64,000 nucleotides of DNA. It comes from Collinsella sp. An7. GTDB lineage: Bacteria; Actinomycetota; Coriobacteriia; Coriobacteriales; Coriobacteriaceae. Position 1 is the first letter of the stretch. Each line of letters begins with the position of its first letter. Both the position numbers and the translations under genes were made by a program. Below, piece by piece: positions 1-12,223 of this stretch. The DNA lies in the NCBI RefSeq assembly GCF_002159335.1, contig NZ_NFHP01000006.1, positions 1-64,000 on the forward strand. Direction: 5' to 3'. The notes beneath the pieces were generated by a model. It made no database searches. It was not told the origin of the DNA and worked only from the letters and a program-made list of their open reading frames with translations.

Positions 1-3000
1 CGCCGTCGACCTTGTACTGGCCCTCGTCGCCCTCGCCGATGACGAGCGCCTGCTCGGAGCCGCTGTACGGGACGCTCTTGGAGTCGGTCACCGTGATGAC
101 GCGCTTGTTGATCTTGAACTGACCAGGACTGACGGTAACCGTAAAACGATCAGTCACGTCGTTGCCGTTAGCGTCGACAACCTGAACCTTATCGGTATTG
201 ACGGTGGTGTTTGCAGCCTCGTCCATGGCGTTAGTGCCAGAAGCGGTCGAAGTCGCACCTTTTACATAATAAGTTTGACCGTCGACGTTGACGGGAACGC
301 CGTCCGCAGCCTCACCCACAAAACCAGAGACGGACTGCTCAGACCCGTTATAGACGAGATCGGTCGCAGACTTACCAGTGATGGAAACTTCCATCTTCTT
401 GGCAAAATGCGCCGTGTAGGTTGCGTTCTCCTTGACACTCTTGGGAGCGAATTCCGCGTCGGTGCTTACCTCATTGCCATCTTCGTCGGTCCAATTAACG
501 AAGTAATAGCCTTCGCTCGGAGTAGCAGTGGAGCCCTTGGCGTCTGCGCCATATCTGACCGTCTCGGAATCCTCACTAACCCGACCACCGTTGTCGGCCT
601 TATAGCTAACAGTGAATTCCTTCTTCGTGAGCTTGACAGTAACGGTTGCGCCGCCGGGAGTGTTATCCAGTGTCCAGTTCTCGCCGCTTCCGTTCAGCTT
701 GAACTGCGCAACCTTGCTGCTGTCGACTTTACCAACCGTCTCATTGGTTTTATCAGATTCAACCTGGACGTCATAGCCCTCAGGCACGTCGATATCGAGC
801 GCGATGTCTGCGCAATTCAGGTTGGTATAGGTATAGGTAATCCTAAGGTTGTCGCCAGAATGCTCAACCTTAAAATTATCCGTGCCTCCGCCATCTGTGT
901 ATTCCGATGCTCTTACGGTATTACCGACGGGAACGAGTTTGCCGTCCATCTTAAGCTTAACGGTAATTGCATCGCCTTCGAAGACAACCTGCTTCCATTG
1001 GGCGTAGAGGCAGTCCTTGCCATCGGTCAGCGTGTACTTATCACCGGGCTTGTAATCTATACCAGAGCCATCATCCTCGGTGTTCCAGCCGGTGAACTCG
1101 TATCCGTCGCGCGTGAACTCGTTTGGCTTGACATCAACCTGCTCTTCGGCCTTGCCGAGGGAAGGAAGCATGGTGCCTTGGCCACCATTTGCGTCGTAGA
1201 ACAAACGGTCGCCGTTCTTCTGATAGTAGATATTGATGACGTTTTCGCCATTCTTTTGGATCGTGATGGCGTGATTGGGCTCGCTGTGGTCATAGGTGTA
1301 GTTCTTGAAGGAACGCACCATATCGCCAGGATTGACACTCGTTCCAACCGTACGCACAGAGGTATCCGTACGCATGATTGCCCGAGTGTCCATATCAATA
1401 TGATTGACCGTCAGATTTGCAAGGTACTTTGCGTCAATCTCACCGTCGAGATGCCACGCCGAACCCTCTGCAACATAGTCGTTTGCGCCGGCCTGCACAT
1501 GAAGCTTCGTCCACGTTGCGTCATCAATAACGAGAGACTCGTTAGGCCCATAGCGGACGATACCCTTCATGGCCTCATCAAGAGCCTGAGCAACACGCTG
1601 GTTATTCAGATTGACGGTTTGATCCTGATATAGACCCGTGTTGGGCACCAAATTGCTCGGCATGTATATAACGCCAACGGTGTACCAGCCTGAATAATTA
1701 AGAATAAGACCGGACGTATCGCCGTTCACCTTAAGATAAACGTAAACAGGAGTAAGATTGTTTTTAACCGGCTTCCATTGCGCGGTATACGTCGCATCGT
1801 CGGAAACAACGCGGCTTACGGCCGGCGTCCAGCCCTCAAACACATATCCGTTGCGCGTGGGAACCGAAAGGTCCTGTCCTTCGGGCCACAGCTCATGTCC
1901 CATCACGAACTTGTGGGTGCCCTTCAGGGAATTGTTCCAGTTACCGCCGTTGGTATCAAAGGTGATGGTGCAGAAGTCTTCTTCGTCAGCCTGGTAGACC
2001 GTAATCGTGTAGGTCTCTGAGCCCTCCTTCTGCCACCAACCCCAGCTGTTGTATCCCCACTCATGATTGATGGTGACAGTGCCAGCACGTTTACCCGTGA
2101 CATCAGCGCCGGAGTTGCTCGTGTTGCTGAAGGATACGGCATTGCTGGGAGAAGCGGTCCATTTATGGGTGTAAGTCTGGGGTCTCCACCCTCCAGAAGA
2201 AGCCGGGCTGTCAGACGAGAGGCGAATAGTCTCACCAATCGCCACCTGCTTCTGCCCGCTGATGCTCAGGGTCGAGATGCCGTTGCTGGCATCGGGCATC
2301 GCTTCCTCGACAGCCTCATCCTCGGTTGCCTCGTCGGCCGGGGTCTGCTCGTCGTCGGCAGTCGTCTCGTCCTCAGCGGGCTCCTCGGTTGCGGCCTCGT
2401 CCTCGGCGGGCTCGGTCGTCTCATCGGTCGACTCGTCGGTCGCCGGCTCCTCGGCCGGAGCCTCCTCGGCGGGCTGCTCCTCGGCGGCCGGGGCCTCCTC
2501 GGTCTCGACCTTGATCTCCAGACCGTCGGCCACCGCCTCGGGGGCAACGGTGTAGGTGCCGGACGCGTCGGCAGAAAGCTCGGTCTCGGTGTGGTCGGCC
2601 GCGATCTGCTTGACCGTCTTTACGGCAAAGCCGCCCTCGGGGACGACGCTAAACTTGAGCTCCTGATTGGCAGGGGCCTCCATGGTTTTGTCGGTGGCGG
2701 TGTAGGTGTCCGCCCCAACGGTAAGTGTGCTCTGGGCGAGCGAGAGGGCAACGGTTGCGGTGGTGTCCGCCGCGGGTGCTACCGGCGCTTGGCCATTCTC
2801 AGAAGCGCCCCCCTCCGTTACGTTTTCTGAGCCTGCGGGAGTCGTGCTCTCGGCGGGCTGATCGGCCGCCGGGGCCTCCGTAGCCGCGGGCTCCTCGGTC
2901 GCGGGTTCAGCAGGTTCAGCGGGCTCGGCCGGTTGCTCAACCGGCGCCTGCTCTGTTGCCGGCTGCTCAACCGGCGCCTGCTCTGTTGCCGGCTGCTCGG

Positions 3001-3229
3001 TTTCCGTCGCAGCCTGGTCGGCCGCCTGATCGGTGGCCGCGCTCGTTGCCTGATCGTTGGACGGCGTGTCCTCAACGGTCGCGAGCGCGTTGCCCGCGGC
3101 GTCGGTTGCCGCTGCCACGATCACCGGCAGGTTCATGCACTGGACGGCCAAAACAAATGCCAAGAAGAAGGCGAGCGCCTTCGTGCCCTTGCGTTTCAGC
3201 TCCTTGCGCAACTTCTGTGGAACATGCAT
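1..3229 (-). CDS. Large secreted surface adhesin with InlB-type repeats (5' part, runs off left edge)
   Basis: The frame is open from an ATG at 3229 to the window edge (at least 1076 codons). A GGGAG ribosome site lies 8 nt upstream. The N-terminus is a signal peptide: KRKGTK, then a hydrophobic run ending near VAAA at residue 40. Two Pro/Glu/Ala/Thr-rich acidic spacers follow (about 45-130 and 245-315), the first containing a 30-nt tandem repeat. Next come a Big-like beta domain (about 320-405), InlB B-repeat-like segments (TFDTNGG...GYVFEGWT, about 415-490; GYEFTGWN near 700; SYKADNGG near 870), and an MBG-like segment (LVYNGSEQSVSG) near the edge. The C-terminal anchor lies outside the window. 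It is probably an exported wall-associated adhesin or matrix-binding protein. The ligand is unknown. Confidence 0.85.
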   Translation of the reverse strand, partial: MHVPQKLRKELKRKGTKALAFFLAFVLAVQCMNLPVIVAAATDAAGNALATVEDTPSNDQATSAATDQAADQAATETEQPATEQAPVEQPATEQAPVEQPAEPAEPAEPATEEPAATEAPAADQPAESTTPAGSENVTEGGASENGQAPVAPAADTTATVALSLAQSTLTVGADTYTATDKTMEAPANQELKFSVVPEGGFAVKTVKQIAADHTETELSADASGTYTVAPEAVADGLEIKVETEEAPAAEEQPAEEAPAEEPATDESTDETTEPAEDEAATEEPAEDETTADDEQTPADEATEDEAVEEAMPDASNGISTLSISGQKQVAIGETIRLSSDSPASSGGWRPQTYTHKWTASPSNAVSFSNTSNSGADVTGKRAGTVTINHEWGYNSWGWWQKEGSETYTITVYQADEEDFCTITFDTNGGNWNNSLKGTHKFVMGHELWPEGQDLSVPTRNGYVFEGWTPAVSRVVSDDATYTAQWKPVKNNLTPVYVYLKVNGDTSGLILNYSGWYTVGVIYMPSNLVPNTGLYQDQTVNLNNQRVAQALDEAMKGIVRYGPNESLVIDDATWTKLHVQAGANDYVAEGSAWHLDGEIDAKYLANLTVNHIDMDTRAIMRTDTSVRTVGTSVNPGDMVRSFKNYTYDHSEPNHAITIQKNGENVINIYYQKNGDRLFYDANGGQGTMLPSLGKAEEQVDVKPNEFTRDGYEFTGWNTEDDGSGIDYKPGDKYTLTDGKDCLYAQWKQVVFEGDAITVKLKMDGKLVPVGNTVRASEYTDGGGTDNFKVEHSGDNLRITYTYTNLNCADIALDIDVPEGYDVQVESDKTNETVGKVDSSKVAQFKLNGSGENWTLDNTPGGATVTVKLTKKEFTVSYKADNGGRVSEDSETVRYGADAKGSTATPSEGYYFVNWTDEDGNEVSTDAEFAPKSVKENATYTAHFAKKMEVSITGKSATDLVYNGSEQSVSGFVGEAADGVPVNVDGQTYYVKGATSTASGTNAMDEAANTTVNTDKVQVVDANGNDVTDRFTVTVSPGQFKINKRVITVTDSKSVPYSGSEQALVIGEGDEGQYKVDG
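2935..2994 (-). repeat. Two 30-nt tandem units in the adhesin spacer
   Basis: Two identical 30-nt units lie head to tail inside the adhesin gene. Each encodes the ten residues EQPATEQAPV, so copy-number change by slippage would keep the frame and alter only spacer length. Confidence 0.8.
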
Positions 3230-3809
3230 CTGTACCACTCCCAACATGTCAGCGGGCTACACCGGGCCCGCCCCTCTCGCCTCGCCCCCAATTCGTGGCT
3301 GCGGCGTCGCTTGCCGTTGCGAGTTCTGGAGCCCGGGCGCACGCAGCTTTTGCACCCCCGGGGACAGAATGTCTGAGCGCACGGCACCGCAGCACACGCA
3401 TTCGAGACATAAGCTCCTACGGAGCCAAGTCTAGCTCATTTTGTGTAGAAAATGCGCCGGGGTGCATAAAGTTTGTCAGATTGGGTGTGTAACACCCCTC
3501 TGGGCGGCCAATTCGGCGGGATAAACGGTACCTCCCCCGCCAGTTTATCAAGAACTTGTAAAGTGCTATTTCGAAAGCACATTATGTTGGGGCACACGAG
3601 GGGCGCGCGGCCGCGGCGGGCGGACGGCCCAACGCACCGCGGCGCGGCGCGCGGTGCGAAGCCGGCGCGACACCCGCGAACACATCAACTTGGCGAGTTG
3701 GACCGTTTCGGCCATTTGGTTCCTGCACCAAATGGCCTCCCGCAGGCAATCCCCTCCCCATCGGCAACGCGCTCACCCAAAACCAGCTCAAAAACACCCG
3801 CTGGACTAA

Positions 3810-3901
3810 TTAGTTAGGTACCCGTCCATTACATCAGCGGCAAATCATGCCCGATTTAGACCATGATTTTCCGCTGGTGTAATGGCCGGGCACCTAACTA
3901 A
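3810..3901. repeat. 92-nt near-perfect inverted repeat (40-nt arms, 12-nt loop)
   Basis: The arms are 3810-3849 and 3862-3901 and differ at about four of 40 positions. The outer ends read TTAGTTAGGTACC and, inverted, GGCACCTAACTAA. It sits between the adhesin start and the DUF4143 ATPase in a gap of about 900 nt (3230-4125) that holds no other gene I can support. It could be a MITE-like insertion, a bidirectional hairpin or a non-coding RNA. No T-tract supports a plain terminator. Confidence 0.7.
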
Positions 3902-4018
3902 CGCGCGGAGGCAACGCAAACCACGCAGCCGCGGCGTGTAACCACCCAGCAGCGTGCCACCAGCCGCACGTTGCAACCGACTCAGCATCCCTCCGCACAG
4001 CCCTGCCCCTCGCCAAAA

Positions 4019-4092
4019 TTCGGAAAACGTCAAACGAAAAGTTCGGAAAGTGAACAATGAAACTCTCGGAAAACGTAAACTGCTTCTATAAT
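4019..4092 (+). promoter_or_regulatory. Three 23-bp-period iterons plus -10 box of the DUF4143 gene
   Basis: Copies of (T/C)TCGGAAA(A/G) begin at 4019, 4042 and 4065, exactly 23 nt apart. A perfect TATAAT at 4087-4092 follows, and the third iteron covers the expected -35 position. Evenly spaced copies suggest a binding site for a multimeric regulator, perhaps the ATPase itself or a partner. The same array recurs downstream of the gene at 5462. Confidence 0.6.
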
Positions 4093-4125
4093 TCCAGCTA
4101 GAGAAGCCAATCTCAGGAGGTTTTT

Positions 4126-5445
4126 ATGGCGGCATCCCCACTCACTCCAGAGGGCTACATTCCGCGTATCGCCGATACACAGGTTGAGCGCTATCTCTCT
4201 GTGTTTGGCGCCGTGGAGATTGCCGGCACTAAATGGTGCGGCAAAACCTGGACTGCCCTTGCGCACGCCCAAAGCGTCAGCTACATCGACGACGATTACG
4301 CGCTTGCGAGCAGCGACCCCTACCTCGTCACCCTAGGTGAGCAGCCGCATGCCATCGACGAATGGCAGCTCGTCCCCGCAATCTGGAATGCCGTCCGCCG
4401 ATCCATCGACCGCACCCGCAACCTCCGCGGCGGATGGATTCTCACCGGCTCCTCCACTCCGTTTTTGCGCCGGGTCGAAGACTCCCAACCGCTTCACAGC
4501 GGTGCCGGGCGCATCGGGCGCATCCGCATGCACCCCATGACGCTTTCCGAAACCTCCGATTCCACAAAGAGCGTCTCTCTTTCTGCGCTGTTTAACGGCG
4601 AGTTCTCCCCAGCCGTTGTCCCCGACGACTCGCAGGAGCTCATCAACATCATCTGCCGGGGCGGATGGCCCGAAGCGCTCGACCTCGATACCGCGCAGGC
4701 ACAGCTGATTGCCCGGCAGTACCTCCAGCTTTTTTGCACGGAGAGCGTCCCGCAGTCCGGCCGCGATGGAAACGTCGCCCGCCTGCTCATCTATTCTCTA
4801 GCCCGTGACCTTGGCCAGGCCGTGACACGCAAAACCCTTGTTGCCGACATGAGTGAGCCCGATTCCCTCGCTGACAAAACGGGCGAGGCTCTTGCGAGTC
4901 TTGCCACCATCTCGGACTACCTCGCGTTCTTTAAGAACTCGTATCTTATTGACGAGATTCCGGGGTGGGTCCCCGCTACCCGCTCCCGCAAACGCATGGC
5001 CACCAAGCCAAAGCGCTACCTAGCCGATCCGTCGCTTGCTGTGGCGCAGCTTGGCATGGATCCGCAGGCGCTCATGCGCGATTACCAAACGTTGGGCTTG
5101 GCTTTTGAGAACCTGTGCATGCGCGACCTGCTCGTGTATGCCGAGGCTCTTCCCGATATCGGGTTTGAGCCTGTGAGTTATTACCGCGACGACGCCGGTT
5201 TGGAGATCGACGCCATCATCGAGCTCGCCGACGGTCGGTGGGCGGCGCTGGAGATCAAGCTCAGCGAAGACAAGGTGGACGATGCCGTGAACTCCCTGCG
5301 ACGCCTGCAGCGGAAACTCTGCCGCGGCGACGCTGCGCGCACGCGCGAGCCGGAGTTTATGGCGGTCATTACGGGCTTTTCTCAATATGCCCGACAGGTT
5401 GACGAAAACATCTACGTCATTCCCATTCGCTGTTTAACGGCGTAG
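4126..5445 (+). CDS. AAA_14/DUF4143-family ATPase
   Basis: A 439-residue protein starts at an ATG preceded by a strong AGGAGG (4115-4120). The Walker A motif is GTKWCGKT near residue 35. A Walker B-like AIDEW lies near residue 82, followed by an AAA_14 core and a GGWILTGSSTP sensor-like segment. The C-terminal half has the DUF4143 layout: GLAFENLCMRDLLVY, then a restriction-endonuclease-like strand pattern (YYRDDAGLEIDAIIEL...WAALEIKLS). The family is abundant in gut bacteria and often behaves as an accessory or mobile gene. Its biochemical role is not settled, with links proposed to DNA or defence functions. The gene stands alone between duplicated iteron arrays, which hints at autoregulation or mobility. 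Confidence 0.85.
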   Translation: MAASPLTPEGYIPRIADTQVERYLSVFGAVEIAGTKWCGKTWTALAHAQSVSYIDDDYALASSDPYLVTLGEQPHAIDEWQLVPAIWNAVRRSIDRTRNLRGGWILTGSSTPFLRRVEDSQPLHSGAGRIGRIRMHPMTLSETSDSTKSVSLSALFNGEFSPAVVPDDSQELINIICRGGWPEALDLDTAQAQLIARQYLQLFCTESVPQSGRDGNVARLLIYSLARDLGQAVTRKTLVADMSEPDSLADKTGEALASLATISDYLAFFKNSYLIDEIPGWVPATRSRKRMATKPKRYLADPSLAVAQLGMDPQALMRDYQTLGLAFENLCMRDLLVYAEALPDIGFEPVSYYRDDAGLEIDAIIELADGRWAALEIKLSEDKVDDAVNSLRRLQRKLCRGDAARTREPEFMAVITGFSQYARQVDENIYVIPIRCLTA

Positions 5446-5461
5446 CGGTGTTGCGCGGAGA

Positions 5462-5535
5462 TTCGGAAAACGTAAAACGGAAAGTTCGGAAAATGATCTA
5501 CGAAGCCCTCGGAAAACGAAACTGACTTTGCGTTT
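5462..5535 (+). repeat. Second copy of the three-iteron array, downstream of the DUF4143 gene
   Basis: TTCGGAAA or CTCGGAAA units begin at 5462, 5485 and 5508, again exactly 23 nt apart, with the same order and internal variants as at 4019-4065. A short GCTAGAAG-type stretch after the array also resembles the upstream copy, but the TATAAT is not conserved. The whole gene is therefore bracketed by direct repeats of about 85 nt. Confidence 0.65.
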
Positions 5536-5653
5536 CCCAAGCTAGAAGGGCTATCCCAGACCAGACTGGCGATATGGCAAAATGGCCCTTGCGTGCCTGA
5601 AAGAAGACCCCACCACCTCGCTAGCCAGTGCTGACGGTAATGAAATGCAAGCG

Positions 5654-5848
5654 TGGCCAAAAATGGCGTCGAAAAAGTATTTTGGGGATGCCAGCGCACT
5701 CGCAAACGGCGATGAGCGCCTCTGGCCGTTTGAGAAATGCTGCAAATAGATATGTTTTATACCAGTAACCAAGCGGTTACGATGGCCACAGCGCGCTCCG
5801 CCACCTTTTGGGCAGGTCGATGTACTTTTTCGACCGCGTTTTTGGCCA
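5654..5848. repeat. Inverted pair of a 26-nt motif (family TGGCCAAAAA...GAAAAAGTA), copy 1
   Basis: The motif runs forward at 5654-5679 and inverted at 5823-5848, with three differences. The same pair architecture recurs at 16299-16483 and a related one at 16861-17019. The interval holds a small CAAACGGC/GGCCGTTTG hairpin and no convincing gene. This is most simply a dispersed intergenic repeat with terminal inverted repeats. The remainder of the gap 5446-6038 shows no coding potential I trust. Confidence 0.65.
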
Positions 5849-5986
5849 GAAGCATCTCCCAATATGGCCGGCCACTCCAAAAACGAGGTCGGGCGCGCCT
5901 TAGCAGGCAAACCCGGCCCCATGTAATGCCATTTGTTCTTGCGCAGGGCAGCATCCGCGCGCCAGCGCCTCCCGCCCCCACGCAGC

Positions 5987-6027
5987 AAAAGCGGGGCGCG
6001 CCGGCCAACCAGGCCGACGCGCCCCGC
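5987..6027 (-). terminator. Terminator downstream of carB
   Basis: Read on the minus strand, a GCGGGGCGCG/CGCGCCCCGC stem with a GGCC-rich loop is followed by TTTTGC. It begins 12 nt after the carB stop. Confidence 0.7.
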
Positions 6028-6038
6028 CTACCTACAGC

Positions 6039-9326
<3,288 letters not shown>

Positions 9327-9383
9327 GTTCGCCTCCGTCTTTCCGTTTACTCTCACGCACGGTTGTCGATCCCTGCGGCTTTC

Positions 9384-9466
9384 CCAGCCACCGCATCTTC
9401 GTCTTCACTCGTCGGTCGCCGCCCAAAGGCGCTCTCTCCTCGTTCAGCCGAACCTGCGGCACCTGG
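9384..9466 (+). repeat. Structured palindromic element, copy A (carA-carB gap)
   Basis: An 83-nt imperfect palindrome with outer stems CCAG...CCTGG and CCGCA/TGCGG and a short central GCC/GGC hairpin. The pairing extends outward through GGCTTT/AAAGCC. It is homologous to elements at 29169-29254 and 33535-33620. The marker GTCGGTCGCCG is read on the plus strand here, opposite to carAB transcription, whereas it is co-directional with gyrB at copy B. It may be a mobile palindrome or a structured RNA. Confidence 0.6.
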
Positions 9467-9496
9467 AAAAGCCGTCTCCGTTCTTGAACGCGCCGG

Positions 9497-10957
9497 CTAC
9501 GCGACCGATTCGTCTGCGAACTTCCACCCGGCGAGGCGGTCCTTCGAGATGTCGATGTTGAGGTAGTCGGGGTCGCCGTCCATGAGCCGCGCGAACGCCG
9601 TAAAGAGGTAGTGCGCGTCGGTGGGGCCGGGCGAGGCCTCGGGGTGGTACTGCACCGAGAAGCACGGCTGGTCGAGGAGCTGAATGCCCTCAGCGGTGCC
9701 GTCGTTGAGGTTGACGTGCGTGAGGCGGATGCGGCCGAAGCACTCGTTCTGCACCACGGGGGCGATGCCACGCTCGACCCAGAAGCGCAGGTCGCCGTGA
9801 AGGCCACCGGGGTGCTCGGTCTCGCCGCCCGAGAGCTCGGGCACAAGCGCGCCGAGGCTCGGGAAGAGCAGGCCGAAGCCGTGGTTTTGGGCGGTAATCT
9901 CTACCCGGCGGGTGAGCAGGTTCATGACCGGCTGGTTGCCGCCGCGGTGGCCAAACTTGAGCTTTTCCATCTCGGCACCGCAGGCCAGGCTGATCATCTG
10001 GTGCCCCAGGCAGATACCAAAGATGGGGAGTTTGCCGATGAGCTGCTGCACCTGGGTGTAGGTGGCGTCGACCGCGTCCGGGTCGCCGGGGCCGTTGGAG
10101 AGAAAGACGCCGTCGGGTTGGAGGGCGAGCACGTCGGCGGCCGGGGTGTTCCACGGCACGAGCGTGAGGTCGCAGCCGGCGCGGACGAGCCCCTCGATGA
10201 TGCCGCGCTTGATGCCGCAGTCGTAGGCAACGACCTTGTGGCGCGCGGGCGCGGGGTCGGCGGAGGCAAAGGCGTGATCGGCCGGGAGGTCAGCGGCGCC
10301 GTAGGCATAGGACTCGCGGCAGCTCACCGTCTCGACGAGATTGGTTCCCACGAGGTCGGGCGCGGCGGCAAGGGCGCGGGCGAGCTCGTCGAGGTCGAAA
10401 ATCTCGGTGGAGATGATGCCCTTCTGGGCACCGTTGTCGCGCAGGTGCCGGACGAGGGCGCGCGTGTCGATGCCCTCGATGGCCACGATGCCGCGCTCGG
10501 CGAGGTAGTCCGGCAGGCTTTGGGCGCTGCGCCAGTTGGAGGGCGTGCGGCACATGTCGTGCACGATCATGCCGCGCAGGGCCGGGCGCGGGTTGCCGGC
10601 GTACTCGCCCGGCATACCGGGGGCCATCTGCGTGTCAGCGAGGTCGATGCCGTAGTTGCCGATCTGCGGGTAGGTCATGGTGACGATCTGCCCCGCGTAG
10701 CTTGGGTCCGTCAGCACCTCAAAGTAGCCCTCGAGCGAGGTGTTGAAGCAGACCTCGCCCGTAGAGGTACCCGCAGCTCCGCAGGCGCGACCGTAAAAGA
10801 CCGTGCCGTCGGCGAGCATCAAGATGCCCGGTGCGCTCGACTGTTTGCTGGTTTTGGAAAGCATGCGTTGCGCCAGCTCGCTCGGAGCAGCGCTGCGAAC
10901 GGCGCGGTTGCCGTCTAGGGGACGTGCGGCGGGGCACGCCACGTCTGGTACCGCCAT
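9497..10957 (-). CDS. carA: Carbamoyl-phosphate synthase small (glutaminase) subunit
   Basis: I take the ATG at 10957 (MAVPDVAC), with AGGAG 6 nt upstream, giving 486 residues. The frame stays open further upstream without a better ribosome site, and a later start at MLSKTSKQ is possible. About 100 residues are extra relative to a typical CarA of around 380. The N-terminal CPSase domain shows LMLADGTVFYGRACG and EVCFNTSLEGYFEVLTDPSY. The class I amidotransferase domain has the nucleophile in FGICLGHQ, LKFGHRGGNQPV, and the His/Glu pair in HPEASPGPTDAHYLF. It releases ammonia from glutamine for CarB. It is the first gene of the carAB unit, with no other pyrimidine gene nearby. Confidence 0.96.
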   Translation of the reverse strand: MAVPDVACPAARPLDGNRAVRSAAPSELAQRMLSKTSKQSSAPGILMLADGTVFYGRACGAAGTSTGEVCFNTSLEGYFEVLTDPSYAGQIVTMTYPQIGNYGIDLADTQMAPGMPGEYAGNPRPALRGMIVHDMCRTPSNWRSAQSLPDYLAERGIVAIEGIDTRALVRHLRDNGAQKGIISTEIFDLDELARALAAAPDLVGTNLVETVSCRESYAYGAADLPADHAFASADPAPARHKVVAYDCGIKRGIIEGLVRAGCDLTLVPWNTPAADVLALQPDGVFLSNGPGDPDAVDATYTQVQQLIGKLPIFGICLGHQMISLACGAEMEKLKFGHRGGNQPVMNLLTRRVEITAQNHGFGLLFPSLGALVPELSGGETEHPGGLHGDLRFWVERGIAPVVQNECFGRIRLTHVNLNDGTAEGIQLLDQPCFSVQYHPEASPGPTDAHYLFTAFARLMDGDPDYLNIDISKDRLAGWKFADESVA

Positions 10958-11233
10958 AGACACTCCTTCCCGGCCTCGCCGGACCGGCTTAAAGGTGGAT
11001 AGGCTGCACCTCATTGTAGGCGTTTTTGCGCAGGACGGGGAGGTGCAGGGGAGCTGCGCAGTTTTTCCGCAGGCGAGGGGGTTGCAAGGTTCTCGAAGCG
11101 CCCGCGCCGATGAGCCCGTCCCAATGTGCGCACTCTGTTTCGATACCGATTCGCCCCGCCCGGCGTGCGCGCCCGTACTATGCTGGGGACTCGTACGCTG
11201 GTCCATAAGTCCGCGGAAGAAAGAGGTCTACCC

Positions 11234-12127
11234 ATGTCCAACGGAATCAGCAGCTCAGAACATCCCCTTTACCAGCGCAAAGGGGCGTATATCCCCCGCA
11301 TCGCCGCCGTGCACGATATGTGCGGCTACGGCAAGTGCTCGCTCGGCGTGGCCATCCCGGTGCTCTCCGCCGCCGGCTGCGACGTCTGCCCGGTGCCCAC
11401 GTCGCTCTTCTCGGCGCACACCAAGTTCCCCGTGTTCTACATGCACGACACCACGCCCATCCTCTCCGACTACCTCGACGCCTGGCAGCAGGAAGGCATA
11501 GAGCTCGACGGCATCTACTCCGGGTTTCTTGGCTCGGCCGAGCAGGTCGCCATCATTCAGCGGCTCTACCGCGAGCATCCGCAGGCGCTGCGCATCGTCG
11601 ACCCGGTCATGGGCGACGGCGGCTCCAAGTACCCCACCTACACCGACGAGCTCTGCGAGGCCATGGCCGGGCTGGTGGACGGCGCCGACGTGCTGACCCC
11701 CAACCTCACCGAGGCCTCGATCCTTACGGGCATTCCCTACGAGGGCCAGGACGTGGACGTTGCGTTTGTGCAGCGCAACATCGACAGACTGCTCGAGATG
11801 GGCGCCAAGACGGTGGTCGTCAAGGGCGTGGTGCACGCGGGTGAGCAGATCATCCGCAACTACCTTGCCGCCGCCGACGTGGACGACGGGCGCGCGACGG
11901 AGGTCTCGAGCGAGCTTTTGCCCTACATGCTGCACGGCACGGGCGACCTCTTTGCAAGCGGCCTGACCGCGGCCATCTTCTGCGGGCGCACGCTGCCCGA
12001 GGCCGTGGCGTTTGCCGGCGAGCTGGTGCGCGACGCGATGCGCGTTACCCGCGAGCAGCCCGATTACGAGGTGCGCGGCGTGAGCTTTGAGCCCGTGCTC
12101 GGCAAGGTCACCGACCTGCTGCGCTAA
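11234..12127 (+). CDS. Pyridoxal/pyridoxamine kinase (PdxK/PdxY type)
   Basis: This 297-residue protein has its start at the ATG at 11234 behind AAGAGG, although the frame extends 36 codons upstream. Family features are AAVHDMCGYGKCSLGVAIPVLSA at the N-terminus, PTSLFSAHT, IYSGFLGSAEQV, IVDPVMGDGG, the LTPNLTEA substrate loop, and the anion-hole/catalytic GTGDLFAS near residue 237. It belongs to the ribokinase-like superfamily and phosphorylates B6 vitamers in the salvage route to PLP. It is monocistronic, divergent from carA across a 276-nt gap in which I see no clear regulatory element, and ends in a strong terminator. Confidence 0.88.
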   Translation: MSNGISSSEHPLYQRKGAYIPRIAAVHDMCGYGKCSLGVAIPVLSAAGCDVCPVPTSLFSAHTKFPVFYMHDTTPILSDYLDAWQQEGIELDGIYSGFLGSAEQVAIIQRLYREHPQALRIVDPVMGDGGSKYPTYTDELCEAMAGLVDGADVLTPNLTEASILTGIPYEGQDVDVAFVQRNIDRLLEMGAKTVVVKGVVHAGEQIIRNYLAAADVDDGRATEVSSELLPYMLHGTGDLFASGLTAAIFCGRTLPEAVAFAGELVRDAMRVTREQPDYEVRGVSFEPVLGKVTDLLR

Positions 12128-12152
12128 GGCGGCGTCGGCGCCTCGTCACCCG

Positions 12153-12198
12153 GCGGCCCCGGTGTGCAGCTCAAACGCGCGCACCGGGGCCGCTTTTG
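12153..12198 (+). terminator. Terminator between convergent genes
   Basis: A GCGGCCCCGGTG stem pairs with CACCGGGGCCGC and is followed by TTTTGTATT. It lies between the kinase (plus) and the membrane protein gene (minus). Confidence 0.8.
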
Positions 12199-12223
12199 TA
12201 TTGTGGTCGAGTTTTTTGCGGCG

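Noticed and set aside
275-1633. 452-codon open frame on the plus strand
   Set aside because: It is antisense to the adhesin, which has signal peptide, repeats and a ribosome site. The plus-strand translation has no domain or start signal.
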